From Pseudoalteromonas sp. R3 (GTDB lineage: Bacteria; Pseudomonadota; Gammaproteobacteria; Enterobacterales; Alteromonadaceae), in assembly GCF_004014715.1 (NCBI RefSeq), contig NZ_CP034835.1, positions 2,480,001 through 2,544,000 on the forward strand: DNA of 64,000 nt, read 5' to 3'. The notes under the pieces are model-generated. The model did not search any database. It was not told where the DNA came from and saw only the letters and a list, made by a program, of their open reading frames with translations. Shown one piece after another: positions 8,157 to 15,804 of this stretch. Within the stretch, counting starts at the first letter, position 1, and every line of letters starts with the position of its first letter. A program made the position numbers and the translations under genes.

Positions 8157-8250
8157 CTAACGCCGCAAATAAGCGGCTAAAAATAGTTGGCTATAACTTG
8201 TGAGGTACGAACAAAGCCAACTGATTTTTGTCCGCACTTTTAATTTTCTC
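8157..8250 (-). other. attC recombination site
   Basis: CCGC...GCGG and GTTGGCT...AGCCAAC stems are visible. The minus-strand end reads GCGGCGTTAGGT, a full GTTRRRY box. Confidence 0.75.
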
Positions 8251-8252
8251 TT

Positions 8253-8570
8253 CTAGGTACAACTTACCAATAATTGCTGTTGTAACTTTGTATTTTCACA
8301 ACCAATAACTTCTAAACCAATAACTTTATTTTTAGTTGAGTAAGTTACCATAATTGTATATTCAGCATTGCCTGTAGGAAATGTATCTTGGATTTCGTTG
8401 GAATTATAACCCACAAATTCAATAGTAAATGCAGAGTTATCCGAGGCAAATGAACTACAAGATTGGATTTCACAAGTATCTAATTGCTTGGCAAAGCTCT
8501 TTTCGCCTTCATCAATTAGTGATGTTTTAACTTCTTCAAATAGATCAGCTAATTTTTCTTTAAACACCAA
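8253..8570 (-). CDS. Hypothetical cassette protein
   Basis: A 105-residue soluble protein (MVFKEKLADLFEEVKTSLIDEGEKSF...) with a helical N-terminus and a beta-rich C-terminus (EYTIMVTYSTKNKVIGLEVIG). The start is a TTG at 8570 preceded by GGAGAA; a GTG one codon later is also possible. It occupies the space between two attC sites. No family or function is recognised. Confidence 0.65.
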   Translation of the reverse strand: MVFKEKLADLFEEVKTSLIDEGEKSFAKQLDTCEIQSCSSFASDNSAFTIEFVGYNSNEIQDTFPTGNAEYTIMVTYSTKNKVIGLEVIGCENTKLQQQLLVSCT

Positions 8571-8584
8571 ATTCTCCGTTGTAC

Positions 8585-8666
8585 CTAACTCCTGTAGCAG
8601 GCGACCATTTGTAGTGTAGGCGAGCCCGGAACGAAAAATGGGTCGACCTGCCTACTCTTGTTACGT
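8585..8666 (-). other. attC recombination site
   Basis: GTAGCAGGCGACCATTT pairs loosely with AAATGGGTCGACCTGCCTAC. The minus-strand ends are ACGTAACAAG and GGAGTTAGGT. It overlaps the last codon of the SUKH-like gene. Confidence 0.7.
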
Positions 8667-9080
8667 GTACACTTCCTCGGCCCAAACTTCACGACCACGA
8701 CTGAGCCACGCCCATATTCTACTTGTTAAAAAACTAGCCATAGTAAGTGTGATTACGTATTTGGTATTTAGGTTAACCACATCCCACTGGCCGGAACTAT
8801 TGACACGGGAAACATCGAACGCCACAGGTACTGAACCATTAAATACAGCAAACTCTATAAGAGAACCATGCTTGACCATATTGCCTGCACTATGCATTAC
8901 CAGCGCAGGAGATTTAACAGAAAAACCATTAATACACTGATAAAAATTAGCGACCTGAGGTGGAAACACTACACCCAAGTTGCGTTCAGTTTCATGTAGC
9001 TCTTCAACAGAAAGCCCGTCATTTAATGCAAAGGAAGACTCTAGCTTCTTAAGATTAATTTCAATATCTCTACGATTCAT
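8661..9080 (-). CDS. SMI1/KNR4 (SUKH)-like cassette protein
   Basis: The 139-residue protein has the SUKH pattern: a helical start (MNRRDIEINLKKLESSFALNDGLSVEELHETE), then NLGVVFPPQVANFYQCINGFS, which matches the conserved LPxxYxxFLxxxNG core of the family. The C-terminal strands and helix (SSGQWDVVNLNTKYVITLTMAS) fit as well. Many SUKH proteins are immunity proteins against secreted nuclease or deaminase toxins. Here there is no toxin gene beside it, so it may be an orphan immunity gene captured as a cassette. The start codon lies next to the GCGTTACG end of the attC interrupted by the IS10-like element. Confidence 0.7.
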   Translation of the reverse strand: MNRRDIEINLKKLESSFALNDGLSVEELHETERNLGVVFPPQVANFYQCINGFSVKSPALVMHSAGNMVKHGSLIEFAVFNGSVPVAFDVSRVNSSGQWDVVNLNTKYVITLTMASFLTSRIWAWLSRGREVWAEEVYT

Positions 9081-9102
9081 GGTTTACACGTAACGCCGCA
9101 AT

Positions 9103-9775
9103 CTGAGGAATCCCCAGATAATCATATTTAAAATCAATGTGATGGACACGCACAGCATTGTTTTATCTAATTTATTTCGCCAAAAACCAAATAGATAACA
9201 ACGCCATGCGTGATATCACTATCCTACACGATATGCTCAGAAAAAACTGCCCCAAATTCATGCTCGGCGCCTTGATCCACTAATGCTGGCAACTGAGACT
9301 TTGCTCGATAGCAACCTACTTTCTCTTACTGACTTTCCATTGGCAAGCAGGGTCGAAATATGAAGGGCCCTGTCGCTGCAAACACAACATTAAACGTATG
9401 GACCGACTGCTTGGCAACACTGCTATGCAAATCGAAGAAAGCTTTCGAGACCTGAAAAGCCCCAATACGGGATGGGTCTGCGGCATAGTAAAAGTCGATG
9501 CCCCAACCGGCTCGATATTCTGTTATTACTCGCTTTGCGGGCGACCATTATTCTCTGGTGGATCGGCCTGTATGCCCAACACTCAAATTGGCAACGAAAG
9601 TTTCAGGCAAATACAATAAAAGACCGTGCTGTGCTGTCGACTGTTAGGCTTGGCAAAGAGGTTAAACGACGAAGCGATTAAGTTATGACGAGGAAGCAAC
9701 TACGCTGGGCTATACGCGAATACGTGCGCTTGATACATCTGCTCGGGAGGCCTCAATTATGAGGGGATCCTCCAG
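9103..9775 (+). mobile_element. IS10-like element copy A (IS4 family), internally deleted
   Basis: The ends are CTGAGGAATCCCCAG on the left and, as complement, CTGGAGGATCCCCTC on the right, like the ends of IS10. A 9-bp target duplication CGCCGCAAT flanks it at 9094-9102 and 9776-9784. At only 673 bp against 1315 bp for copy C, it lacks most of the transposase core. It sits inside an attC, immediately inside the GCGTTA box. With an intact duplication, this copy shows the original insertion event. Confidence 0.85.
9206..9762 (+). pseudogene. Transposase remnant of IS10-like copy A
   Basis: The start region corresponds to MRDITILHDMLRK and the C-terminus to MQIEESFRDLKSP through LLGRPQL. The DNA jumps from the GNTAM region straight to the YREK region at a short shared ATGCA, deleting both catalytic aspartates. 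Small insertions and frameshifts add to the damage. It cannot encode an active transposase. Confidence 0.8.
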
Positions 9776-9870
9776 CGCCGCAATAAGCGGCAAAAAAGGC
9801 TTGGCTAAAATTAGTGAGGCACGAACTAAGCCAAGCTTATTTAGTCCGCACTTGATTGCTTTGTTATGTT
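9776..9870 (-). other. attC site split by IS10-like copy A
   Basis: The main part of the attC lies here, with GGCTTGGCT pairing with AGCCAAGC and the end TAACAAAGC on the minus strand. The last bases (GCGTTACG) lie on the far side of the element at 9089-9096. The cassette is the small membrane protein at 9875. Confidence 0.75.
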
Positions 9871-9874
9871 TATT

Positions 9875-10198
9875 CTACGCTATTAATCTAGGTTCAATTA
9901 ACAGCGCTAATAAATATGAAATTATCGCACCAAACAACAATAAATGTTGCTCTTTGGAACGCTGACCACTCAAACTTAATATCACACCACATATAACAGA
10001 TACTAATGCTAAGTATTTAACAATAGTTGGTAATGAGGAGAACATAAAAGTTTGAATGAAATCTTGGCTGTCGATAACCCAATGCTTTTCTCCCCAATGA
10101 AGCCAAATAAAGTACAGAATATTTGAAAGAATTAAGGTGACAGAAGAGACCGAAATAACTTTAAACGACTTTAAGAGCGCTTCATTAAAATTGAACAA
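9875..10198 (-). CDS. Hypothetical small membrane protein
   Basis: A 107-residue protein with three likely membrane segments: VISVSSVTLILSNILYFIWL (14-33), IVKYLALVSVICGVILSLSG and HLLLFGAIISYLLALLI. An aromatic-rich loop (HWGEKHWVIDSQDF) lies after the first. It is a typical cassette-borne inner-membrane protein of unknown function. Its stop abuts the attC at 9776-9870, and its start is a few bases from the attC half at 10217-10230. Confidence 0.65.
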   Translation of the reverse strand: MFNFNEALLKSFKVISVSSVTLILSNILYFIWLHWGEKHWVIDSQDFIQTFMFSSLPTIVKYLALVSVICGVILSLSGQRSKEQHLLLFGAIISYLLALLIEPRLIA

Positions 10199-10216
10199 CT
10201 AAAAGCTCCCGATAAA

Positions 10217-10230
10217 CATAACGCTTCGCT
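10217..10230 (-). other. attC end fragment left of IS10-like copy B
   Basis: The minus strand reads AGCGAAGCGTTATG, the closing end of an attC. The remainder is cut off by IS copy B, and the sequence on the far side of the IS (11435) does not duplicate these bases, so the two flanks come from different attC sites. Confidence 0.55.
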
Positions 10231-11434
10231 CTGAGGAATCCCCAGATAATTATATTTTAAATCAATATGATGGACACGCACGGCATTGTTTGATCTAATT
10301 TATTTCGCCAAAAACTAACCAGATAACAACACCATGCGTGATACCACCATCCTACACGATATGCTCAGAAAAACTGCCCCAAATTCATGCTCGGCGCCTT
10401 GATTCATTAATGCTGGCAACACCGCTATGCATAACGACCGACTCGCTATTTACCGCTTCCATGCGCGCCTGATATGTGGCGCTAATCCCATGCCTATCTT
10501 GCTGGTCGACTGGGCCGATGTGCGAGAACAACTGCGGCTGATGACTTTGCGTGCTTCCGTCAGCATTCAAGGGCGCTCAATGATCGTGTATGAGCGCACC
10601 TTCACGTTTGCTCAATACAACTCACCTAAGTCCCATCAATTGTTCCTTGATGAACTTGCCTGCGTCCTGCCTGATAAATGTATTCCACTCATCGTGACCG
10701 ATGCCGGCTATCGAAATACCTGGTTTCGACAGGTCGATAAAAAAGGTTGGTTCTGGCTGGGACGGGTGCGTGGCAAAGTCACTTATCAGCATAAGAACAG
10801 CGAAAATTGGCATGTAAATCAGGCGCTTTATCCATCAGCCACTCCCTGTGGACGTTATATTGGAGAGGTAAAACTTGGCCGAAAAGTCCTATCAACTGCC
10901 ATCTTCATTTATATAAAGCCAAACAAAAAGGTCGTACTGACAGGCGCTCTTCAAAAGCTGGCAGGCATCATACCGCCCAAAAAAGTTATCGAACTGGCAG
11001 TAAGGAACCCTGGCTATTGGCCACTAACCTACCCGCTGACTTGTTCAAACCCAAACGTGTTGTCTCACTTTACGCCAAGCGCATGCAAATCGAAGAAAGC
11101 TTTCGAGACCTGAAAAGCCCCCAATACGGGATGGGTCTGAGACATAGTAAAAGTCGATGCCCCAACCGGCTCGATATACTGTTATTGCTCTCTTTACTGG
11201 CGACAATTATCCTCTGGTGGATCGGCCTATATGCTCAGCACTCAACTTGGCAACGAAAGTTCCAGGCAAATACAATCAGAGAGCGTGCTGTGCTGTCGAC
11301 TGTTAGGCTTGGTAAAGAGGTTAGGCGGCGAAGCGATTATGTTATGACAGGAAAGCAACTGCGCTGGGCTATACGTGAATACGTGCGCTTGATACATCTG
11401 CTCGGAAGGCCTCAATTATGAGGGGATCCCCCAG
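10231..11434 (+). mobile_element. IS10-like element copy B (IS4 family), decayed
   Basis: Both ends are present (CTGAGGAATCCCC left, complement CTGGGGGATCCCC right). Flanking 9-mers differ: CGCTTCGCT on the left and CGCCAAGCT on the right. The missing target duplication indicates recombination with another copy after insertion. The element carries an internal deletion and a one-base frameshift in the transposase gene. Confidence 0.85.
10334..11421 (+). pseudogene. Transposase pseudogene of IS10-like copy B
   Basis: Compared with copy C, about 110 bases are missing near the start. The break lies between two CTGGCAAC repeats, one of them created by the 4-base deletion seen in copy C, so B descends from a C-like form. 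A second lesion is one A fewer in the GGCCGAAAAAG run, which shifts the frame after VKLGRK. DDE motifs (VDWADVRE, VTDAGYRN) and the YREK motif (YAKRMQIEESFRDLK) can still be read in separate frames. Confidence 0.85.
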
Positions 11435-11541
11435 CGCCAAGCTAAGCGGCAAATTTGGAGTGGACGTTTTGTGCTAGCGTAGCGATTAAGCACGAAAATC
11501 GGCCACGGAAAATTTGTCCTTGCTTGAGCGCCTTGTTAACC
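11435..11541 (-). other. attC site (right part, bordered by IS10-like copy B)
   Basis: TTTTGTGCT pairs with AGCACGAAAA around a short loop, and AAATTT stretches pair outside it. The minus strand opens GGTTAACAAGGC. The closing GCGTTA is lost to the IS. Confidence 0.7.
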
Positions 11542-11545
11542 TTTT

Positions 11546-11881
11546 TTAGTCGCTTTGTTTTAGTTTGAGTGCAAGATCATAGACCTTTGAAGAAAGATCT
11601 CTACTTGAACCATACTTTTTAATTAACTCGTTTCTTTCTTTCGATTGATGAGGATAATAGTAGTCATTGAAGCTTCCCATACCCCCATAGACAGCTCTTA
11701 CTGAGCTAGAAAGCTCATACAAGTTTTCTTCGACGTAACCATATTCGATTAAATCATTTATTTGTTTGAGTTGCCTTTCAAAATGGTCAGTCCAGATACA
11801 ACTCTTATCTATTTTTAAATGCAGACATAACTGTTCAATCGCCAACTTCAAGTCTGAAAGAACTATATCTTTGGAACTCAC
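11546..11881 (-). CDS. Hypothetical cassette protein
   Basis: A soluble 111-residue, mostly helical protein starting at a GTG with GGGAGAG upstream. It has charged residues throughout, a YGYVEENLYELSSSVRAVYGG stretch around 52-72 and a C-terminal basic helix. No family is recognised. It is bounded by attC sites on both sides, with the start close to the GCGTTAAC end at 11900, so the gene assignment is good and the function unknown. Confidence 0.65.
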   Translation of the reverse strand: MSSKDIVLSDLKLAIEQLCLHLKIDKSCIWTDHFERQLKQINDLIEYGYVEENLYELSSSVRAVYGGMGSFNDYYYPHQSKERNELIKKYGSSRDLSSKVYDLALKLKQSD

Positions 11882-11899
11882 ATTTTCTCTCCCAGAAGG

Positions 11900-11978
11900 T
11901 TAACGCCCACATAAAAGGCGGAGTGTCAGCGACGTCCAGCGTAACGTAGTGGAGCGATTTTTAATGTGCTTGTTAGGG
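11900..11978 (-). other. attC recombination site
   Basis: On the minus strand it runs from CCCTAACAAGCACATT to GGGCGTTAAC. CGCTCCACTA...TGGACGTCGCTG pairings form the stem. It overlaps the stop of the next gene. Confidence 0.75.
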
Positions 11979-12535
11979 AACGATACGAACAATTTTTTCA
12001 CCATTTTGAACGTTAAAGGTTAAAATATTGCCTTCTACTGTTTTAATTTCAAAAAAAGGAAACTCTAGCTTAGGGTACTCTCCATTCCTTCTATCAAGCC
12101 ACCGATAATGGCTTACGGATGGCCTAACACTCTCGGGATCTTGGAGAAGGTCCAAAACGAAATATTGTTTCAACAACTTACCGTTTTCGTAAAATTCAAA
12201 TGCAATATCTCTCGGTTTTGGTGAATGCCCTCTATGCCATTTACCCATCCTAACCATATGAACAGCATCACTAGTCAAATAAACTGAAAAGGAATACCAC
12301 CCGTGCACTGACCACAGCCGTTGGAATGAACCATCTTGCTCTATTTGATAAGCAATACCATACGCTTCTTGCTCTATGATTTTTTCGCGACCATCAAAAT
12401 GGAATTTCTCAGGGACCATGTGAAAAAACTTATTTTTCTGCCTACTAATTCAATATAGGAATATGGCATTGCTTCAGAGTCTGCTAAACAATCAAAAGAA
12501 AGCAGAAAAGTAAAAAATATAAGCAGTACTTTCAT
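11973..12535 (-). pseudogene. Frameshifted cassette gene, secreted protein of unknown function
   Basis: The longest uninterrupted frame starts at 12419 (MVPEKFHFDGREK, 148 residues) but has no ribosome binding site. Directly after the attC end a better start exists at 12535: MKVLLIFFTFLLSFDCLAD, a clear signal peptide, followed by SEAMPYSYIELVGRKISFF. This frame meets the longer one at a run of six T (on the minus strand) near 12422-12428, and one more T would join them. The gene therefore encodes, or once encoded, a periplasmic protein of about 187 residues and now carries a one-base deletion. A sequencing slip in the homopolymer is the alternative. No family is recognised. Confidence 0.6.
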
Positions 12536-12555
12536 TAGTTCCCTAACGCCCGATT

Positions 12556-13870
12556 CTGAGGAATCCCCAGATAATTATATTTTAAATCAATATGATGGAC
12601 ACGCACGACATTGTTTGAACTAATTTATTTCGCCAAAAACTAACCAGATAACAACACCATGCGTGATACCACCATCCTACACGATATGCTCAGAAAAAAC
12701 TGCCCCCAAATTCATGCTCGGCGCCTTGATTCATTAATGCTGGCAACTGAGACTTTGCTCGATTGCAACCAACTATCTCTTACAGAGCTGGGTCGAAATA
12801 TGAAGGGCCCTGTCGCTGCCAAGCACAACATTAAACGTATGGACCGACTGGCAACACCGCTATGCATAACGACCGACTCGCTATTTACCGCTTCCATGCG
12901 CGCCTGATATGTGGCGCTAATCCCATGCCTATCTTGCTGGTCGACTGGGCCGATGTGCGAGAACAACTGCGGCTGATGACTTTGCGTGCTTCCGTCAGCA
13001 TTCAAGGGCGCTCAATGATCGTGTATGAGCGCACCTTCACGTTTGCTCAATACAACTCACCTAAGTCCCATCAATTGTTCCTTGATGAACTTGCCTGCGT
13101 CCTGCCTGATAAATGTATTCCACTCATCGTGACCGATGCCGGCTATCGAAATACCTGGTTTCGACAGGTCGATAAAAAAGGTTGGTTCTGGCTGGGACGG
13201 GTGCGTGGCAAAGTCACTTATCAGCATAAGAACAGCGAAAATTGGCATGTAAATCAGGCGCTTTATCCATCAGCCACTCCCCGTGGACGTTATATTGGAG
13301 AGGTAAAACTTGGCCGAAAAAGTCCTATCAACTGCCACCTGCATTTATATAAAGCCAAACAAAAAGGTCGTACTGACAGGCGCTCTTCAAAAGCTGGCAG
13401 GCATCATACCGCCCAAAAAAGTTATCGAACTGGCAGTAAGGAACCCTGGCTATTGGCCACTAACCTACCCGCTGACTTGTTCAAACCCAAACGTGTTGTC
13501 TCACTTTACGCCAAGCGCATGCAAATCGAAGAAAGCTTTCGAGACCTGAAAAGCCCCCAATACGGGATGGGTCAGAGACATAGTAAAAGTCGATGCCCCA
13601 ACCGGCTCGATATACTGTTATTGCTCTCTTTACTGGCGACAATTATCCTCTGGTGGATCGGCCTATATGCTCAGCACTCAAATTGGCAACGAAAGTTCCA
13701 GGCAAATACAATCAGAGAGCGTGCTGTGCTGTCGACTGTTAGGCTTGGTAAAGAGGTTAGGCGGCGAAGCGATTATGTTATGACAGGAAAGCAACTGCGC
13801 TGGGCTATACGTGAATACGTGCGCTTGATACATCTGCTCGGAAGGCCTCAATTATGAGGGGATCCCCCAG
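12556..13870 (+). mobile_element. IS10-like element copy C (IS4 family), nearly full length
   Basis: At 1315 bp this is the best-preserved copy, with end repeats CTGAGGAATCCCC and complement CTGGGGGATCCCC. It is inserted in an attC, right inside the TAACG box (flank CGCCCGATT at 12547-12555), while the right flank is CGCTGCCAT, so the target duplication is lost. The transposase gene is intact except for a 4-base deletion near the N-terminus. Confidence 0.88.
12659..13857 (+). pseudogene. IS10-like transposase gene with N-terminal frameshift (copy C)
   Basis: The first frame gives MRDTTILHDMLRKNC through IKRMDRL (12659-12848). The second, from MHNDRLAIYRFH at 12862 to LLGRPQL, holds the rest of an IS10-type transposase of about 400 residues. 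Comparison with copy D (CTGCTTGGCAAC) shows that CTTG was lost at 12849, breaking the frame between them. The catalytic core is complete: VDWADVRE, VTDAGYRN and the YREK motif YAKRMQIEESFRDLK. The 331-residue distal frame lacks only the N-terminal DNA-binding part. Activity is doubtful, but this is the copy closest to function. Confidence 0.85.
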
Positions 13871-13977
13871 CGCTGCCATAACCCGCAGACAATTGGCGCG
13901 AATTTTGGGCTAAAATGGCGCTCGCGCCAGCCCAAAAATCGCGACGGTTGGCTGTCGGGTTGATGGTTTTGTTAGCT
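13871..13977 (-). other. attC site (right part, bordered by IS10-like copy C)
   Basis: TTTTGGGCT pairs with AGCCCAAAAA and GGCGC with GCGCC inside. The minus strand opens GAGCTAACAAAAC, overlapping the stop of the PIN gene. The closing GCGTTA end is lost to the IS. Confidence 0.7.
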
Positions 13978-15003
13978 CATGTAACCTAAAGATTTGCATA
14001 GATTGTAACTATCTGTGTCAATCTTATTCAGCATTCTCAAAAAACCTTTATCTAAAGTGACTATTCGAGTTTCCTCAAGTCCAAGCGAACAAGATATGAG
14101 TAGATCAAAGATATCATTCTTTTTTATTTTCGACTTATTTTTAAACGCTGATTCAATTGTGTAAATGAGATATTCCAAAGAACTTCTATTAAGAGAGTTC
14201 AAGTCAGAAAGACCATCATTCATTACTGCTAAATACTCATCAAAGAGTGCGTGATTGCTCTTCTTGGTAACCATTTCAACTGGGTTTGCAATATATCTTT
14301 CTAACTTCTTCCCCAACCTGTCACTTGAAATGCTTTCAACTAAAGCGGCCTCTTTTTCGCTATCTAAACTTTGGTCGCCTTCAGGCAACGCGCCAACACT
14401 AATTTGATGGTAGTTAAAGTGAAAGATATTCAAAAGGGACAAAAACTGTTCACGAAAAGCTTCAAATACGATTCTTTGTTCGTCCCCCTCTTTATAACCC
14501 AAAATAATCTGCTTTTTAAATTTCGAAAGCATACTTTCTTCATAAGCTTGAAGAAGGCACCTAACCAGAACTTTTTGTTGGTTATCCTTCTGAACATCAG
14601 AGAATCCATATCCATCCCTTTTTAAGCATTCAACAACCCCAGGAAAAAGGATGAACATAATAAATCTAAGGAACTCAGCTTCAGTTGAAACTTTGAGATT
14701 GAAGAGTTCTTCAACGACTTCTGAAATATCGCTTATTGATTCAGCATTAAATATTCCATAAATTTTATCGTTGCTAATCGGTGTGTGACCTATATTTATC
14801 AGCTCGATTTCATTTTTAACAACAGGAGTCAAGCAGAATTTTATCTTATCAAGGTCATTTCTATACTTTACAATCACTTCGATCAACGACGCAGTGGTGA
14901 TTGCCAACCTAAAGTTTGAAAGCGCTGTTTTGCAGACTCTTTCATTCTCTGATATGCCAACATACGAGTATAAAATGTTTGTATCGATTACAACTCTTTT
15001 CAT
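13972..15003 (-). CDS. PIN-domain protein, large cassette gene
   Basis: The start is chosen at 15003 (MKRVVIDTNILYSYVG, 343 residues) because AAGGAAACTTTA precedes it. An upstream in-frame ATG has no binding site. The N-terminus holds the first PIN aspartate (VVIDTNIL). The C-terminal part holds DIFDLLISCSLGLEETRIVTLDKGF, where the late PIN aspartates are expected. Between them lies a long helical insert of about 200 residues, much larger than in VapC toxins (about 130 residues in all). It is probably a metal-dependent ribonuclease or a degenerate relative. No antitoxin gene is adjacent, which is unusual for a toxin. It lies between two attC sites on the usual strand. Confidence 0.7.
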   Translation of the reverse strand: MKRVVIDTNILYSYVGISENERVCKTALSNFRLAITTASLIEVIVKYRNDLDKIKFCLTPVVKNEIELINIGHTPISNDKIYGIFNAESISDISEVVEELFNLKVSTEAEFLRFIMFILFPGVVECLKRDGYGFSDVQKDNQQKVLVRCLLQAYEESMLSKFKKQIILGYKEGDEQRIVFEAFREQFLSLLNIFHFNYHQISVGALPEGDQSLDSEKEAALVESISSDRLGKKLERYIANPVEMVTKKSNHALFDEYLAVMNDGLSDLNSLNRSSLEYLIYTIESAFKNKSKIKKNDIFDLLISCSLGLEETRIVTLDKGFLRMLNKIDTDSYNLCKSLGYMS

Positions 15004-15040
15004 TAAAGTTTCCTTAAGCACCCAAACCATACGTGTGAGC

Positions 15041-15096
15041 TAACGCCTCAAGAACCGGCGCTGCTTGCAGCGTCCGCGTTACTTGAATTGTTATGT
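15041..15096 (-). other. attC recombination site
   Basis: On the minus strand it runs from ACATAACAATTC to GAGGCGTTAGC, a short attC like those of mobile integrons. CGCGGACGCTGC pairs with GCAGCGCCGG. It overlaps the last codons of the 71-residue membrane protein gene. Confidence 0.75.
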
Positions 15097-15263
15097 GATT
15101 CTTCGATTTCAACATCTGGTTCTGGCACTCCATCAACCGCCCTCCATATCGCCTCTCTAACCCAAAGAGCAGTAAAAAAAGAAACCATGAGTATTCCAGA
15201 CTCTATGTATGGCTTAATAGAAACACTGTCCGGTATTGATGTTGACCCTATAGTCAGGCACAT
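15048..15263 (-). CDS. Hypothetical small membrane protein, second gene of a two-gene cassette
   Basis: A 71-residue protein with one likely membrane segment (SGILMVSFFTALWVREAIW, about 22-40) and an acidic, serine-rich tail. Its start codon lies inside the end of the upstream gene: ATGTGCCTGA contains both this ATG and the preceding stop, so translation is probably coupled. The last 16 codons run through the attC, a common cassette arrangement. No family is recognised. Confidence 0.55.
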   Translation of the reverse strand: MCLTIGSTSIPDSVSIKPYIESGILMVSFFTALWVREAIWRAVDGVPEPDVEIEESHNNSSNADAASSAGS

Positions 15264-15667
15264 ATGAAAAATAAAACGATAACAGCGGGTGCATACGCCA
15301 TATTTGATTTTTTTGTATGAACTTTAATAGTAAATAAAACAGACAGAGCCCAAACATCAACAGATATCAACGCAACGACGATACTCTTGACAACTTCTGA
15401 ATAGAAATTTGTCATCACATCCCAAAATACTTTAGCCTTTTGCTCTGAGATAGTGGATTGCAACTCATCTCGATCTTCCAAGCTAAGTTCTTCACCTGAC
15501 TCTTCTATCCATTCGACTAGTTGCTCGGCAATACCCGTTGTAGTTTCAGTTTGTTGAAAATTAGAACCAAGCTGTAATAAAGGAAGTAGCAGCCCTATAA
15601 GTAGAGGTATTAAAATGGGAAACCAGTATTGGGAGTTTCTTGACTGATATTTCCTTGTCGTATCCAT
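15254..15667 (-). CDS. Hypothetical membrane protein, first gene of a two-gene cassette
   Basis: A 137-residue protein with an N-terminal membrane segment (WFPILIPLLIGLLLPLLQLG, 15-34), an acidic helical region (residues 45-75) and two further hydrophobic segments (VVKSIVVALISVDVWALSVLF and APAVIVLFFICA). It overlaps the following 71-residue gene by ten bases, so the two probably form a membrane complex. No family is recognised. Such paired small membrane proteins in cassettes are sometimes effectors of defence systems, but nothing here shows that. Confidence 0.6.
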   Translation of the reverse strand: MDTTRKYQSRNSQYWFPILIPLLIGLLLPLLQLGSNFQQTETTTGIAEQLVEWIEESGEELSLEDRDELQSTISEQKAKVFWDVMTNFYSEVVKSIVVALISVDVWALSVLFTIKVHTKKSNMAYAPAVIVLFFICA

Positions 15668-15804
15668 ATTTGACCTCGTTCGATTTATTCTGATTCACAT
15701 AGACATAATGACTCCCACACGGTGCTAGCCTCCGCATCTTCGTGGGTTAGCTAAAAGCCAGAGCCATAATTAGTTTGTCAAATAACTAAACAGCAGAGGC
15801 TAGC

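Noticed and set aside
8638..8940. 100-codon plus-strand frame opposite the SUKH-like gene
   Set aside because: Antisense to a gene with family support and cassette-type borders.
12862..13857. Treating the 331-codon frame of IS copy C as an intact transposase
   Set aside because: Comparison with copy D shows a 4-base loss that removes the N-terminal domain; better described as a frameshifted gene.
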